Shown here piece by piece: positions 9,987-19,591 of a stretch of 64,000 bases of DNA. The notes under the pieces are model-generated. The model did not search any database, had not been told where the DNA came from, and saw nothing but the letters and a program-made list of their open reading frames with translations. Source of the DNA: Rhodoferax antarcticus ANT.BR (GTDB lineage: Bacteria > Pseudomonadota > Gammaproteobacteria > Burkholderiales > Burkholderiaceae_C); contig NZ_MSYM01000017.1 in assembly GCF_001938565.1 (NCBI RefSeq), forward strand, positions 214,952-278,951. Reading direction: 5' to 3'. A program made the position numbers and the translations under genes. Position 1 is the first letter of the stretch, and each line of letters opens with the position of its first letter.

Positions 9987-10709
9987 TCACGCAAACACCA
10001 GCGTACCTTCATCTTCACCCATAACCACCCGCTTGAGCGCACCATGTTTGAAAATGGAGAAAACCTTGATGGGCAACTTTTGATCGCGGCACAACGCAAA
10101 GGCTGTCGCATCCATGATGCCCAGGTTTTGCGAAATCGCATTGTCAAAAGAAATCGTGCTGTAACGTGTTGCGGTGGGGTCTTTTTTGGGGTCGGCTGTG
10201 TAGACGCCATCCACCTTGGTGGCCTTGAGCACGATTTCTGCGCCAATTTCTGCACCACGCAAAGCGGCAGCGGTGTCCGTCGTGAAAAACGGGTTGCCGG
10301 TACCCGCAGCAAAAATCACCACTTTGCCCTCTTCCAGATACTGCAAGGCTTTTGGGCGCACATAGGGCTCTACAACCTGCTCGATCCCAATGGCTGACAT
10401 CACGCGGGCCGTCAATCCCGCCTTGTTCATGGTGTCACCCAAAGCCAGAGAGTTCATGACCGTGGCCAGCATGCCCATGTAGTCGGCAGTCGCCCGGTCC
10501 ATACCCACCGATCCACCCGCAACGCCCCGGAAAATATTGCCACCACCAATCACCACTGCCACCTCAACACCTAAGCGGGTCACTTCAACAATTTCGTTGA
10601 CCATGCGCACAATGGTGTCACGGTTGATGCCGAATTGATCGTCGCCCATGAGCGCTTCGCCTGACAGCTTGAGCAGGATTCGCTTATAGGCGGGCTTGGC
10701 GGTGGTCAT
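9987..10709 (-). CDS. pyrH: Uridylate kinase
   Basis: Hexameric amino-acid-kinase-fold enzyme converting UMP to UDP, inhibited by UTP in known homologs. 240 residues starting [20 protein letters not shown], with the phosphate-binding [48 protein letters not shown] and [10 protein letters not shown]. The ATG at 10709 is preferred because it gives the usual short N-terminal extension before [10 protein letters not shown]. Confidence 0.97.
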   Translation of the reverse strand: MTTAKPAYKRILLKLSGEALMGDDQFGINRDTIVRMVNEIVEVTRLGVEVAVVIGGGNIFRGVAGGSVGMDRATADYMGMLATVMNSLALGDTMNKAGLTARVMSAIGIEQVVEPYVRPKALQYLEEGKVVIFAAGTGNPFFTTDTAAALRGAEIGAEIVLKATKVDGVYTADPKKDPTATRYSTISFDNAISQNLGIMDATAFALCRDQKLPIKVFSIFKHGALKRVVMGEDEGTLVFA

Positions 10710-10772
10710 AAAGGTCTCCGGGAAATGATGAAATCGGAGCAATAAGCCCCGATAGTACTGAAACGCGTCAAC

Positions 10773-11696
10773 TCAAGCCGCTCGCTGCGAAGCTGCTACC
10801 TGGGCAGCTACTTCGGCAGCGAAGTCATCGACCTTCTTTTCAATGCCTTCACCCACCACATACAAGGTGAATGCTTTCACCATGGTGCCCGATGCCTTGA
10901 GCATCTGCTCAACCGTTTGCTTGTCATTTTTGACAAACGGCTGGTTGAATAAAGACACTTCCTTCAAGTACTTCTGCACACCACCCTCGATGCGCTTAGC
11001 GACAATTTCAGCCGACTGCACGGGTTTACCCGCTGCTGTTGCCACCGCGGCATCTTCAGCCGCCTTGGCAGCTGCCACCGAACGCTCACGCGCCACCAAG
11101 TCAGCGGGCACATCGTCGCTGGACAGGGCCACTGGCTTCATGGCAGCTACATGCATCGCCACGTCCTTGGCAGCAACTTCATCGCCATCGAACTCAATGA
11201 CCACACCAATGCGGGTGCCGTGCAGATAAGAGGCGAGCTTGCTGCCATTGGCAAAACGCTTGAAGCGCCGGAAACTCATGTTCTCACCGATCTTGCCAAT
11301 CAGACCCTTGCGCACATCTTCCAGAGTCGGGCCAAAACCTTCTTGAGCGTAAGCACAAGCACCCAGGGCAGCCATGTCAGCCGGGTTATTTTTGGCAATC
11401 AGCGACGCGGCGGCGTTAGCCAGCGCGAGAAAGCTGTCATTCTTGGTCACAAAGTCAGTTTCGCAGTTGACTTCAAGCAGGGCACCCACACCCTCTTCGA
11501 CGGCGTAAGTCACCACACCCTCAGCGGTCACTCGGCTGGAGGCCTTGCCAGCCTTGCTGCCGAGACGAACGCGCAAAATCTCTTCGGCGTTGGCCATATC
11601 GCCTTCGGCTTCGGTCAGCGCGCGTTTGCACTCCATCATGGGCGCATCAGTTTTGCCACGCAGTTCAGCCACCATGCTTGCGGTAATTGCAGCCAT
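10773..11696 (-). CDS. tsf: Elongation factor Ts
   Basis: Nucleotide exchange factor for EF-Tu. 307 residues: N-terminal UBA-like domain ([20 protein letters not shown], then [10 protein letters not shown]), the conserved core [14 protein letters not shown], and dimerisation and coiled-coil regions towards the C-terminus ([15 protein letters not shown]). It follows rpsB after an 87-base gap containing a hairpin and U-run, as in other bacteria where this lowers read-through from rpsB. Confidence 0.97.
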   Translation of the reverse strand: MAAITASMVAELRGKTDAPMMECKRALTEAEGDMANAEEILRVRLGSKAGKASSRVTAEGVVTYAVEEGVGALLEVNCETDFVTKNDSFLALANAAASLIAKNNPADMAALGACAYAQEGFGPTLEDVRKGLIGKIGENMSFRRFKRFANGSKLASYLHGTRIGVVIEFDGDEVAAKDVAMHVAAMKPVALSSDDVPADLVARERSVAAAKAAEDAAVATAAGKPVQSAEIVAKRIEGGVQKYLKEVSLFNQPFVKNDKQTVEQMLKASGTMVKAFTLYVVGEGIEKKVDDFAAEVAAQVAASQRAA

Positions 11697-11737
11697 TTTT
11701 AGTCTCCGAAAATCAGTTCAGTTAATGAAAAAAAATT

Positions 11738-11767
11738 AAAAAAAAGGGGCACCAAAGCCCCCTTTTT
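11738..11767 (-). terminator. Intrinsic terminator/attenuator between rpsB and tsf
   Basis: On the minus strand, GGGGGC-TTTGGT-GCCCC forms a short GC-rich stem followed by an unbroken run of eight T. It sits in the 87 bp between the rpsB stop and the tsf start, so it probably terminates only part of the transcripts, setting the S2 to EF-Ts ratio (inference). Confidence 0.7.
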
Positions 11768-11783
11768 CAGGGTCGTGGGAATC

Positions 11784-12535
11784 TCAGGCAGCCGCCTCGT
11801 CCACTTCCACAAATTCGTCAGCGCTCTCGGCAGACACTGCTTTAACCACGTCATCCATCGCGTTGGAGCGGCCTTCAATGATGGCATCAGCAATAGCACG
11901 AGCGTACAACACGACTGCTTTTGAAGAGTCATCATTGCCCGGAATCACATAGTCGATACCTTCGGGCGAGTGATTCGTGTCAACCACTGCTACCAACGGA
12001 ATACCAAGTTTTTTCGCCTCAGCGATGGCAATCTTGTGGTAACCCACGTCAATCACAAAAATGGCGTCGGGCAATGCTGCCATGTCCTGAATGCCACCGA
12101 TGCTTTTTCGAGCTTTTCCAACTCGCGGGAAAACATCAGCTGCTCCTTTTTGCTCATTGCATCCAGACCCGCTTCTTGCTGGATCTTCATGTCTTTGAGG
12201 CGCTTGATCGATGTCTTGACCGTCTTGAAGTTGGTCAACATGCCGCCCAGCCAACGCTGATCAACATAGGGCACGCCAGCGCGTTGCGCTTCGACAGCCA
12301 CGGTTTCACGCGCTTGACGCTTGGTACCCACCATCAGAACGGTGCCGCGTTTGGCTGTAATCTGGCGCACAAATTTAGCGGCCTCCTGGAGCATCGGGAG
12401 GGATTTTTCCAGGTTGATGATGTGAATTTTGTTGCGATGGCCAAAAATGAAGGGGGCCATCTTGGGATTCCAGAAGCGGGTTTGGTGTCCAAAATGGACG
12501 CCGGCTTCCAGCATTTCGCGCATAGTTACTGCCAT
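11784..12535 (-). CDS. rpsB: Ribosomal protein S2, interrupted by a one-base frameshift
   Basis: Small-subunit ribosomal protein. The N-terminal 150 or so residues ([39 protein letters not shown]) are intact in one frame, to ELEKLEK. The remainder ([37 protein letters not shown]) is in another frame, to 11784. The break is at 12104-12108, where the coding strand has five A and six would restore [15 protein letters not shown] and a normal product of about 250 residues. S2 is essential, so a sequence error in the A-run is more likely than real loss. Confidence 0.95.
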
Positions 12536-12685
12536 GTGTACAACTCCAAAGGTTAAATCTAAAATCCAGCTCGTTTTGTCTACCGTTGCACGTTTGAGCG
12601 CAGAATAAAACAACACCTTGATGAAACTGGTTTGCTATTTGCTTTGCATCACATCACCGAGCGGTACGTACTGCAAAGCCGCACA

Positions 12686-12694
12686 AGTATAGCA
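12686..12694 (-). promoter_or_regulatory. Extended -10 promoter element upstream of rpsB
   Basis: The minus strand reads TGCTATACT, an extended -10 (TGnTATACT), about 150 bases upstream of the rpsB ATG. No good -35 is visible at 16-18 bp, which extended -10 promoters can do without. A long leader leaves room for S2 autoregulation as known in other bacteria, but I could not establish a leader structure. Confidence 0.45.
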
Positions 12695-12791
12695 TCGACC
12701 GTGTTTGAATCGGGTTTTGGCGACCTAGCTGACTCGCCCCCACTGCCTGCCAAATGCCATAGACTTATGCTTTGACAGCAGTATCGATTGA

Positions 12792-13679
12792 ATGCAGCCA
12801 CACGACGCCCTGCGCGAGCACGACAACATGCCGACCCTGCCATCGGATCTTTCCCAAAAACTCGCCAATGCGGTGGACAAAATGCCCGCGTTTCCCAAAA
12901 GCGTTGAGAAAATTCTGGAACTCACCCGAGATGTGAACTGCACCCCTAAAGACATTGTTCAGGTGATCGACAAAGATCCGGTGGTGACCGTCAAAATCCT
13001 TAAGGTGGTGAATTCAGCGTATTACAGCCTGCCCCGTCAAATCACCTCTGTGAATCACGCGGTGGTTTACCTGGGTTTTAACACCATCAAAAATTTGGCG
13101 TTGAGTATTGCTGCCATCGGCATCATGCCCAAACGTAACGCCGCTGGATTCGATGTGGATCAGTACCTGCTGCACTCGCTGTCTACTGCTGGCATCGCCA
13201 GAAAGCTGGCGATGCAGTTGGGCGACACGGACCCGATGGACTGCTTCATTGCCGGCTTGCTCCACGATTTTGGCAAAGTCGTCTTTGCCCAGTTTTTGCC
13301 TCAGGAGTTTCGTCAGGCCTTGGTCCTGTGCCAGTCCGATGGCTCATCTCTGCATGAGGCACTGCGAAAAATTGCAGGCGTGGACCATGCTGTGGTGGGT
13401 GGCATGCTGGTAGAAAAGTGGCGTTTTGCCCCTGATTTGATCAGTACGATTTCGCATCAGTACAACACTGACCAGCTCGACACCGGCCTGTTTGCCTGCG
13501 TTTTCACCGCTAACCAGATCAGTAAGCAACTCGGTTTTGGTTTCGGCGGCAACCCATACATTCACCCGTTGCCTGACAAGGTGATGCAACGCATGGGTGG
13601 TACGCTTGAGGACATCATCGCCGCGTCAGACACGTGGAATGCCGCGTTTGAGGACGCAAAATCATTTGCCAAGATATGA
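12792..13679 (+). CDS. HDOD-domain signalling protein
   Basis: About 295 residues made almost wholly of one HDOD domain, the HD-related output domain found in bacterial regulators and often linked to cyclic-di-GMP or motility control. Visible features are the entry helices KMPAFPKSVEKILELTRDVN, the core VTVKILKVVNSAYYSL and LGFNTIKNLALSIAA, and LLHDFGKVVFAQ, which keeps an HD pair. No receiver, EAL or GGDEF domain is attached. The start may be the ATG at 12792 or at 12828; neither has a strong ribosome site. It is divergent from rpsB and 10 bases before the metallo-hydrolase, so probably co-transcribed. Confidence 0.8.
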   Translation: MQPHDALREHDNMPTLPSDLSQKLANAVDKMPAFPKSVEKILELTRDVNCTPKDIVQVIDKDPVVTVKILKVVNSAYYSLPRQITSVNHAVVYLGFNTIKNLALSIAAIGIMPKRNAAGFDVDQYLLHSLSTAGIARKLAMQLGDTDPMDCFIAGLLHDFGKVVFAQFLPQEFRQALVLCQSDGSSLHEALRKIAGVDHAVVGGMLVEKWRFAPDLISTISHQYNTDQLDTGLFACVFTANQISKQLGFGFGGNPYIHPLPDKVMQRMGGTLEDIIAASDTWNAAFEDAKSFAKI

Positions 13680-13689
13680 CACACACACC

Positions 13690-14577
13690 ATGAAAGTGAA
13701 ATTTTGGGGCGTTAGGGGGTCGATTGCTTCGCCAGGCCCGTCCACCGTGCGCTACGGTGGCAACACCACCTGCATTGAGGTGCGCACCGACAATAACGAG
13801 CTCATCATCATTGATGCTGGCACAGGCATATTCCCCTTGTCGCAATCCTTGCTATGCGAGTTACCGTTGACCGCTAACGTACTGATCTCCCATTCGCACT
13901 GGGATCACATTCAAGGGCTGCCGTTTTTCATCCCCAATTTCATTCCCGGCAACACCCTGCGTTTGCATGGTGCGTTTGACCCGGTATCGGGCAAAGGTGT
14001 GGAGCAAGTGATGTCGGTGCAACTGCAATACAGCTACTTTCCGGTGCGAGAGGCCGAGATGAAGGCACGCATTGAATACATCACCTTGACGCCCAACGAG
14101 AGCTTCCAGATCGGCTCAGCCACTATCACGCCATACATGATGAACCATCCGGTGATTGATTTTGGCTACCGCATCGAAGCCAACGGCAAGTCGGTCTTTT
14201 TCACTGGTGACCATGAGCCACCGCCCAACATCTACGAACCGCACGACGATGAATACGCCGAATACCAGTCGTTTGTCGATGCGAAAACCGCTGACATCTT
14301 GCGGGCCATGGCTAACGTAGACGTGTTGATTGCCGACAGCTCGTACACCAGCGCCGAATACCCCGCCAAGAAAGGCTGGGGCCACGGCACATTCGACACC
14401 AGTATTCAATACGCCAAAGAGGCCGGTGCCAAGATGCTGTTTTGCACCCACCATGAGCCCACCCGCAGCGACGATGCGCTGGAAAAAGTGTTCGAGCAAG
14501 TGCTACATGAGCACCCACGCCAGCCTGGTGACCCGCAATATCGGCTGGCTCGCGAAGGCGAAAGCTACGAGTTTTGA
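13690..14577 (+). CDS. Metallo-beta-lactamase-fold hydrolase
   Basis: 295 residues starting MKVKFWGVRGSIASPGPSTV, typical of the MBL subgroup related to phosphodiesterases and RNase Z-like enzymes. Metal ligands are visible in ISHSHWDHIQGLPFF (HxHxDH), in VFFTGDHEPPP and in LFCTHHEPTRSDD. No signal peptide, so probably cytoplasmic. The substrate cannot be read from sequence; cyclic nucleotide or phosphonate phosphodiesterase activity is possible for the family. The gene follows the HDOD gene by 10 bases, suggesting a shared signalling role (inference). Confidence 0.8.
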   Translation: MKVKFWGVRGSIASPGPSTVRYGGNTTCIEVRTDNNELIIIDAGTGIFPLSQSLLCELPLTANVLISHSHWDHIQGLPFFIPNFIPGNTLRLHGAFDPVSGKGVEQVMSVQLQYSYFPVREAEMKARIEYITLTPNESFQIGSATITPYMMNHPVIDFGYRIEANGKSVFFTGDHEPPPNIYEPHDDEYAEYQSFVDAKTADILRAMANVDVLIADSSYTSAEYPAKKGWGHGTFDTSIQYAKEAGAKMLFCTHHEPTRSDDALEKVFEQVLHEHPRQPGDPQYRLAREGESYEF

Positions 14578-14615
14578 CGCTCGGCTAGCCTCAGCTACCC
14601 AGCTTAAGCTTAGTC

Positions 14616-16082
14616 ATGAACAAGACCATCCCAGGTACACGCCATCCGCTGCACGGGGTTGATCAAACCCGGCGTATCGAGCAGACCGCTGCGCAGGCAC
14701 TTCCCGCCCACACCCTAATGCAACGCGCCGGTCTTGCCGTGGCGCGTCTGGCACTGGCCATTGCGCCGCACGCGCAGCGCATCTGGATTGCCTGTGGCCC
14801 CGGCAACAACGGCGGCGATGGCCTAGAGGCCGCCATTCATCTGCAGCGCTGGGGCAAACAAGTGGTGGTGACCTGGCTGGGTCAAACTGAATCAGCCCCC
14901 GCCGACACGGTTGCAGCCCGTTTGCGGCTGCAGGATGCTGGAATATTGGTCGAATCTATGCCCAGCGGCGACTTCGATCTGTGCATTGACGCGCTGCTGG
15001 GCATTGGCAGCCAACTGCGCGAGCCGCAGGGCCTCATGGCCGATTGGATCCGGCAGATCAACGCCAGCGGCGCGCCAATCTTGTCAGTGGACTTGCCCAC
15101 CGGGCTGCATGCTGACACTGGCCAGGCCACTGCTGTGCACGTGCAGGCCAGTCATACCCTAAACCTGCTGACACTCAAGCCCGGACTTTTCACCGCCCAG
15201 GGGCGCGACGCGGCGGGTACCGTCTGGTGCGACACATTGGGGCTTGAGCTCAACGTGCTGACGGCGCTTGCGCCCACTGCTTATCTGAATGCCCAGCCGA
15301 TCAAGACGCGCCGGCCACATGCCTCCCACAAAGGCAGTTATGGCGACGTGGCGGTGATTGGTGGCGCACACGGCATGACGGGTGCTGCTCTGCTGGCAGC
15401 TGGTGCCGCGCTGTACGCCGGTACAGGCCGGGTTTTTGTGGGTTTGCTCAATGACCAATCCGTGACAGTTGATGTGCGCCACCCAGAGCTGATGTTCCGA
15501 CCAATCCAATCGCTGGACTTCTCCGCCATGACGGTCGTTTGTGGCTGCGGCGGTGGGCAGGCGGTGCAGCCCGTTTTGTGTGACGTTTTGTCCTCACCAG
15601 CCCCCGTTGTGCTTGATGCAGATGCTTTAAATGTCATAGCAACCGACAATGTTTTACAGACCGAATTGCTCGCCCGATGCGCCCGCCAGGCCGTGACGGT
15701 ACTAACGCCGCACCCTCTCGAGGCTGCGCGCTTACTCGGCCAGACCGCGCAACAGGTGCAAAGCGATCGCCTGACCGCCGCCCAAACTCTGGCGCAGCGT
15801 TTTGCCTGTACCGTGGTGCTAAAGGGCTCAGGCAGCATCATTGCCAGCCCGGATCACCTACCGGTGATCAACCCCACCGGCAATGGCCGCCTGGCCAGCG
15901 CTGGCACCGGCGATGTGCTGGCGGGCATGGTGGGTGCGGAACTGGCAGCAGGCAAGACCGGGTTCGAAGCAGCTTGCCGGGCGGTTTATCGGCATGGTGC
16001 GTTGGCAGACACCTGGCCGCCGGGGGCGCCGCTAACCGCGCAACTGCTGGTCCTTGGCGGCTGTGACACCGCTTGCCGCTGA
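14616..16082 (+). CDS. nnrD: Bifunctional NAD(P)HX epimerase/dehydratase NnrD
   Basis: Metabolite-repair enzyme that epimerises and dehydrates hydrated NADH and NADPH. 488 residues with two domains: an N-terminal YjeF epimerase (IWIACGPGNNGGDGLEAA, then LCIDALLGIGSQLREP) and a C-terminal ADP-dependent NAD(P)HX dehydratase with the ribokinase fold (SHKGSYGDVAVIGGAHGMTG, VVLDADALNVIA, NPTGNGRLASAGTGDVLAGM). The catalytic Asp is in SAGTGDVLAG. It follows the MBL gene by 38 bases on the same strand. Confidence 0.93.
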   Translation: MNKTIPGTRHPLHGVDQTRRIEQTAAQALPAHTLMQRAGLAVARLALAIAPHAQRIWIACGPGNNGGDGLEAAIHLQRWGKQVVVTWLGQTESAPADTVAARLRLQDAGILVESMPSGDFDLCIDALLGIGSQLREPQGLMADWIRQINASGAPILSVDLPTGLHADTGQATAVHVQASHTLNLLTLKPGLFTAQGRDAAGTVWCDTLGLELNVLTALAPTAYLNAQPIKTRRPHASHKGSYGDVAVIGGAHGMTGAALLAAGAALYAGTGRVFVGLLNDQSVTVDVRHPELMFRPIQSLDFSAMTVVCGCGGGQAVQPVLCDVLSSPAPVVLDADALNVIATDNVLQTELLARCARQAVTVLTPHPLEAARLLGQTAQQVQSDRLTAAQTLAQRFACTVVLKGSGSIIASPDHLPVINPTGNGRLASAGTGDVLAGMVGAELAAGKTGFEAACRAVYRHGALADTWPPGAPLTAQLLVLGGCDTACR

Positions 16083-16130
16083 CGTCAGCGCGCAGCACAA
16101 AACGCCAGAAGCGCTGCTTGCGCTCAGTTA

Positions 16131-16195
16131 GAAACTATTATTAATGTAGCTACTAGCGCTTTATCTATAAGGGCTAGAGGCCTATTTCTTATATA
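16131..16195 (-). repeat. Dispersed TCTAGCCCTTAT repeat, copy 1
   Basis: In minus-strand reading this has the core CTAGCCCTTAT, then AAAGCGCTAGTAGCTA, matching copies at about 27.8, 30.8, 37.0, 42.7, 43.5, 43.9, 48.7, 54.9 and 55.3 kb. It fills the gap between the convergent nnrD and SDR genes. Confidence 0.8.
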
Positions 16196-16197
16196 AA

Positions 16198-16953
16198 CTA
16201 GCCACGCCCGGCAAACGGCATCTGGGTCGCCATTACGGTGTGGAACATCACATTGGCACTCAGCGGCAGATTGGCCATGTACAGCACGGACTGCCCAACG
16301 ATGGCCACGTCCATCACCGCCTCCACGGCAATCTGCCCGCTGGCTTGCAAGATGCCTGCTTGCATCTTCTGCGTCATCTCGGTAGCGGCGTTGCCAATAT
16401 CGATCTGCCCCACGGCAATGTTGTACTTGCGGCCATCGAGCGAGGCAGATTTGGTCAGGCCAGTCACCGCATGCTTGGTCGAGGTATAAGGCGCCGAGTT
16501 GGGCCGCGGTGTGGTGGCTGAAATCGAGCCATTGTTGATGATGCGCCCGCCCCGTGGCGTCTGTGCCTTCATCGCCCGAAATGCCTGGCGCAGGCACAAA
16601 AACATGCCAGTCAGGTTCACATTCACCACGTCTTGCCACTGGCCGAGCGTCAGGTCTTCCAGCAACACGCCTGGCGCGCTGGTGCCTGCATTGTTGAAAA
16701 GCAAGTCAACCCGGCCGAAAGCGCGCACCGCCGCATCGAACAGCGCTATTACCGACGCTTCATCTGATACATCGGTCACCACGACCAAGGCTCGCTCAGC
16801 CGCGCCGCTCAACGCAGCCACTTCTAGTAGCGCCTGCTCGCGCCGCCCGGCCAAGACCACCTGGTAGCCCGCTTGCAGCAAGGTAAGCGCTGCCGCTTTG
16901 CCAATACCAGAACCCGCGCCGGTGACGATGGCCACAATGGATCTTTGGTTCAT
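16198..16953 (-). CDS. Short-chain dehydrogenase/reductase
   Basis: Classical SDR oxidoreductase of about 251 residues with the cofactor motif [26 protein letters not shown], an active-site Ser in [16 protein letters not shown] and the YTSTK catalytic pair. The Asp or Arg that would settle NADH versus NADPH is not clear (LAGRREQ after strand 2 favours NADPH). The substrate is unknown. The start is ambiguous among ATGs at 16953, 16965 and 16980; GAAAG five bases before 16953 favours that one. It stands alone, convergent with nnrD across a dispersed repeat. Confidence 0.85.
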   Translation of the reverse strand: MNQRSIVAIVTGAGSGIGKAAALTLLQAGYQVVLAGRREQALLEVAALSGAAERALVVVTDVSDEASVIALFDAAVRAFGRVDLLFNNAGTSAPGVLLEDLTLGQWQDVVNVNLTGMFLCLRQAFRAMKAQTPRGGRIINNGSISATTPRPNSAPYTSTKHAVTGLTKSASLDGRKYNIAVGQIDIGNAATEMTQKMQAGILQASGQIAVEAVMDVAIVGQSVLYMANLPLSANVMFHTVMATQMPFAGRG

Positions 16954-17071
16954 ATGAACTTTCATTGAAGGATAAGCCAACCCAAAAGATGAAAAGCAGC
17001 GTCAATGCGTTCGCAATGATGGCTGCCTTCAACTTTAATTTTTATAGCACTATCCCCTTTATCAATAAGGT

Positions 17072-19345
17072 CTATCGCCTTTTTTTACCACTTTTTTCCT
17101 TGGGCTTAGTTGCAGCAGGCGTGCGCCGTGAAGACTTGCCACCGGGTGCGGCAGGCTTCGGCGCGCGCGCCAGTGGCTCAGATATCTTGTGGCTGCGTCG
17201 CCCGGGTGGCAGGGCGTCTGAATCTGCATCAAAACCCGCCGACTGGTCATCTTCACGCAGAGACTCTTTGTCTTTGACAGGCCGAGGCGAAAGCGCTTCA
17301 CCCTCTTGCACCAGCCGAAAATCAATACGCCGCCCGTCCAGGTCAACGCGGCTGACCTGCACGCGCACCCGGCTACCCAGCGCATAGCGAATGCCGGTGC
17401 GCTCGCCGCGCAGTTCTTGGCGTACCTCGTCAAAACGGAAATACTCGCCGCCCAGTTCGGTGATGTGCACCAGGCCTTCCACGTACATCGCGTCCAGCGT
17501 GATGAACAAGCCAAAACTGGTGACCGAACTGACCACGCCAGAGAACTCTTCACCGAGATGCTCGCGCATGTACTTGCACTTGAGCCAGGCCTCCACGTCG
17601 CGGCTGGCTTCGTCGGCGCGGCGCTCGTTGGCACTGCAATGCAGTCCGGCCGACTGCCAGGCCAACATGTCAGCACTGAGTTTGCGCGGCTTCTGGCCAG
17701 GCTCAGCCACCTTGGCGGCCAGATTCTTCTCCAACCGTTTTGACAGCTTGGCATGCGCCTCACCCGGTGTGGGCAACACCGGCAAGACATATTTGGTTTT
17801 GGCCAGAATTGCCTTGATGACCCGATGCACCAGTAAATCGGGGTAGCGCCGGATCGGGCTGGTGAAGTGGGTGTAAGCCTCAAACGCCAGACCAAAGTGG
17901 CCGTTGTTCACCGGGGTGTACATCGCCTGCTGCATGGCGCGTAGCAGCATCATGTGGATTTGGGCAGCGTCCGGGCGCTCTTTGGTAGCGTTGGCGATGG
18001 CCTGAAAGTCGCCTGGAGACGGGTTATCGCTGATGCTCAGACCAACGCCAGTCACCTTCAGGTAGTTGCGCAGCACCTCGATTTTTTCTGGCGTAGGGCC
18101 TTCGTGCACACGGTACAGGCCCGCATGCTTGCTTTGGGCAATGAAGTCGGCGCTGCACACGTTGGCCGCCAGCATGGCTTCTTCAATCAGCTTGTGGGCA
18201 TCGTTGCGGGTGCGCGGCACAATTTTTTCGATGTGCCCAGCTTCGTCGCAAACAATCTGTGTCTCGACCGTCTCAAAATCCACTGCACCCCGGCGCGCGC
18301 GGGATTTGAGCAGGGCGTGGTACACGTCGTGCAGGTTGATCAAATCGTCAATGCGCTCCTTGCGTTTGAGCGCCTCCGGGCCACGCGTGTTGGCCAAAAT
18401 AGCCGCCACTTCGGTGTAAGTGAAGCGCGCGTGGCTGAACATCACGGCCGGGTAGAACTGGTAGGCCGAGACCTCGCCGTCCTCTGACACCAGCATGTCG
18501 CAGACCATGCACAGGCGCTCTACATCGGGGTTCAGTGAACACAAGCCGTTGGAAAGCTTCTCGGGCAGCATCGGGATGACGCGGCGCGGGAAATACACAC
18601 TGGTGGCGCGGTCATACGCGTCCACGTCGATCGCTGAACCGTTTTCCACGTAGTTGCTCACATCGGCAATGGCCACCAGCAAGCGCCAGCCAGATGTAGC
18701 CGCCCTGCCCTTACCGATCTTGGTGGGTTCGCAATAGACGGCATCGTCAAAGTCACGCGCGTCTTCGCCGTCGATGGTGACCAGCGGCACATCGGTCAGG
18801 TCCACGCGTTGGCGCTTGTCTTGCGGGCGAACTTGGTCGGGCAAGGTGCGCGATTGGGCAATACACGCCTCAGAAAACTCGTGCGGCACGCTGTACTTGC
18901 GCACCGCGATCTCAATCTCCATGCCGGGGTCGTCAATTTCGCCAAGCACTTCTTTGACGCGACCGATCGGTTGACCAAACAGTGATGGCGGCTCGGTGAG
19001 TTCCACTACCACCACCTGACCGGCCCGCGCTGCGCCTGTGGCGGCTTTAGGGATCATGATGTCCTGGCCATAACGCTTGTCTTCAGGCGCCACGATCCAG
19101 ATGCCGCTCTCGTGCAGCAGGCGGCCAATAATGACTTGGCTGCCGCGCTCGACAATCTCCAGCACCCGACCTTCGGGCCTGCCCTTGCGGTCGCTGCGCA
19201 CGACGCGTACTTTGACGCGATCCTTGTGCAGCACGGCGCGCATTTCGTTGGGCGGCAGATAGATATCTGACTCGCCATCGTCGCGAATAACGAAGCCATG
19301 GCCATCACGATGACCTTGAACAACTCCTTCAACTTCTTCCAGCAA
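17072..19345 (-). CDS. rnr: Ribonuclease R
   Basis: Processive 3'-5' exoribonuclease for structured RNA and, in homologs, tmRNA-linked decay. Order: short cold-shock region (VEGVVQGHRDGHGFVIRDDG), a second CSD, the RNB catalytic domain with VTIDGEDARDFDDAVY (metal-binding aspartates) and HFTSPIRRYPDLLVHR, the S1 domain (EEFSGVVSSVTSFGLFITLD), and a basic Lys/Arg/Pro tail (KPKEKSGKKRR). The N-terminal helix-turn-helix of E. coli RNase R is missing. No ATG fits: the first upstream candidate, GTG at 19423, lies inside tRNA-Leu on the other strand, so I take TTG at 19345; ATT near 19363 is also possible. Confidence 0.9.
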   Translation of the reverse strand: MLEEVEGVVQGHRDGHGFVIRDDGESDIYLPPNEMRAVLHKDRVKVRVVRSDRKGRPEGRVLEIVERGSQVIIGRLLHESGIWIVAPEDKRYGQDIMIPKAATGAARAGQVVVVELTEPPSLFGQPIGRVKEVLGEIDDPGMEIEIAVRKYSVPHEFSEACIAQSRTLPDQVRPQDKRQRVDLTDVPLVTIDGEDARDFDDAVYCEPTKIGKGRAATSGWRLLVAIADVSNYVENGSAIDVDAYDRATSVYFPRRVIPMLPEKLSNGLCSLNPDVERLCMVCDMLVSEDGEVSAYQFYPAVMFSHARFTYTEVAAILANTRGPEALKRKERIDDLINLHDVYHALLKSRARRGAVDFETVETQIVCDEAGHIEKIVPRTRNDAHKLIEEAMLAANVCSADFIAQSKHAGLYRVHEGPTPEKIEVLRNYLKVTGVGLSISDNPSPGDFQAIANATKERPDAAQIHMMLLRAMQQAMYTPVNNGHFGLAFEAYTHFTSPIRRYPDLLVHRVIKAILAKTKYVLPVLPTPGEAHAKLSKRLEKNLAAKVAEPGQKPRKLSADMLAWQSAGLHCSANERRADEASRDVEAWLKCKYMREHLGEEFSGVVSSVTSFGLFITLDAMYVEGLVHITELGGEYFRFDEVRQELRGERTGIRYALGSRVRVQVSRVDLDGRRIDFRLVQEGEALSPRPVKDKESLREDDQSAGFDADSDALPPGRRSHKISEPLARAPKPAAPGGKSSRRTPAATKPKEKSGKKRR

Positions 19346-19371
19346 GGCGCTGGTTTGCTTAATATTTTTGA

Positions 19372-19377
19372 TATACT
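19372..19377 (+). promoter_or_regulatory. -10 box of the tRNA-Leu promoter
   Basis: TATACT at 19372-19377 places a transcription start about 12 bases before the tRNA 5' end. The -35 is weak (CTGGTT-like, 16 bp away). It overlaps the start region of the oppositely directed rnr. Confidence 0.45.
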
Positions 19378-19395
19378 GCCTTTCTTTCCTGAAAT

Positions 19396-19480
<85 letters not shown>

Positions 19481-19532
19481 ATATAAATGAAATTGGGTTG
19501 TTTTTAATACCAACAACCCGATGGTTTTGAAT

Positions 19533-19563
19533 AAAAGGCCGCTGTGACAACAGTGGCCTTTTT
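19533..19563. terminator. Bidirectional intrinsic terminator after tRNA-Leu
   Basis: AAAAGGCCGCTGT-GACA-ACAGTGGCCTTTT forms a 13-bp stem with one G-T pair, flanked by A- and T-runs. It serves tRNA-Leu on the plus strand and probably rimO on the minus strand, whose stop lies 29 bases away. Confidence 0.8.
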
Positions 19564-19591
19564 GTTTGGGAAAAGGCTGTCAACGTGTGCG

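Noticed and set aside
17040..17085. Degenerate repeat-like stretch (TTTATAGCAC ... ATCAATAAGG) at the 3' end of rnr.
   Set aside because: Too little of the TCTAGCCCTTAT core remains to be sure.
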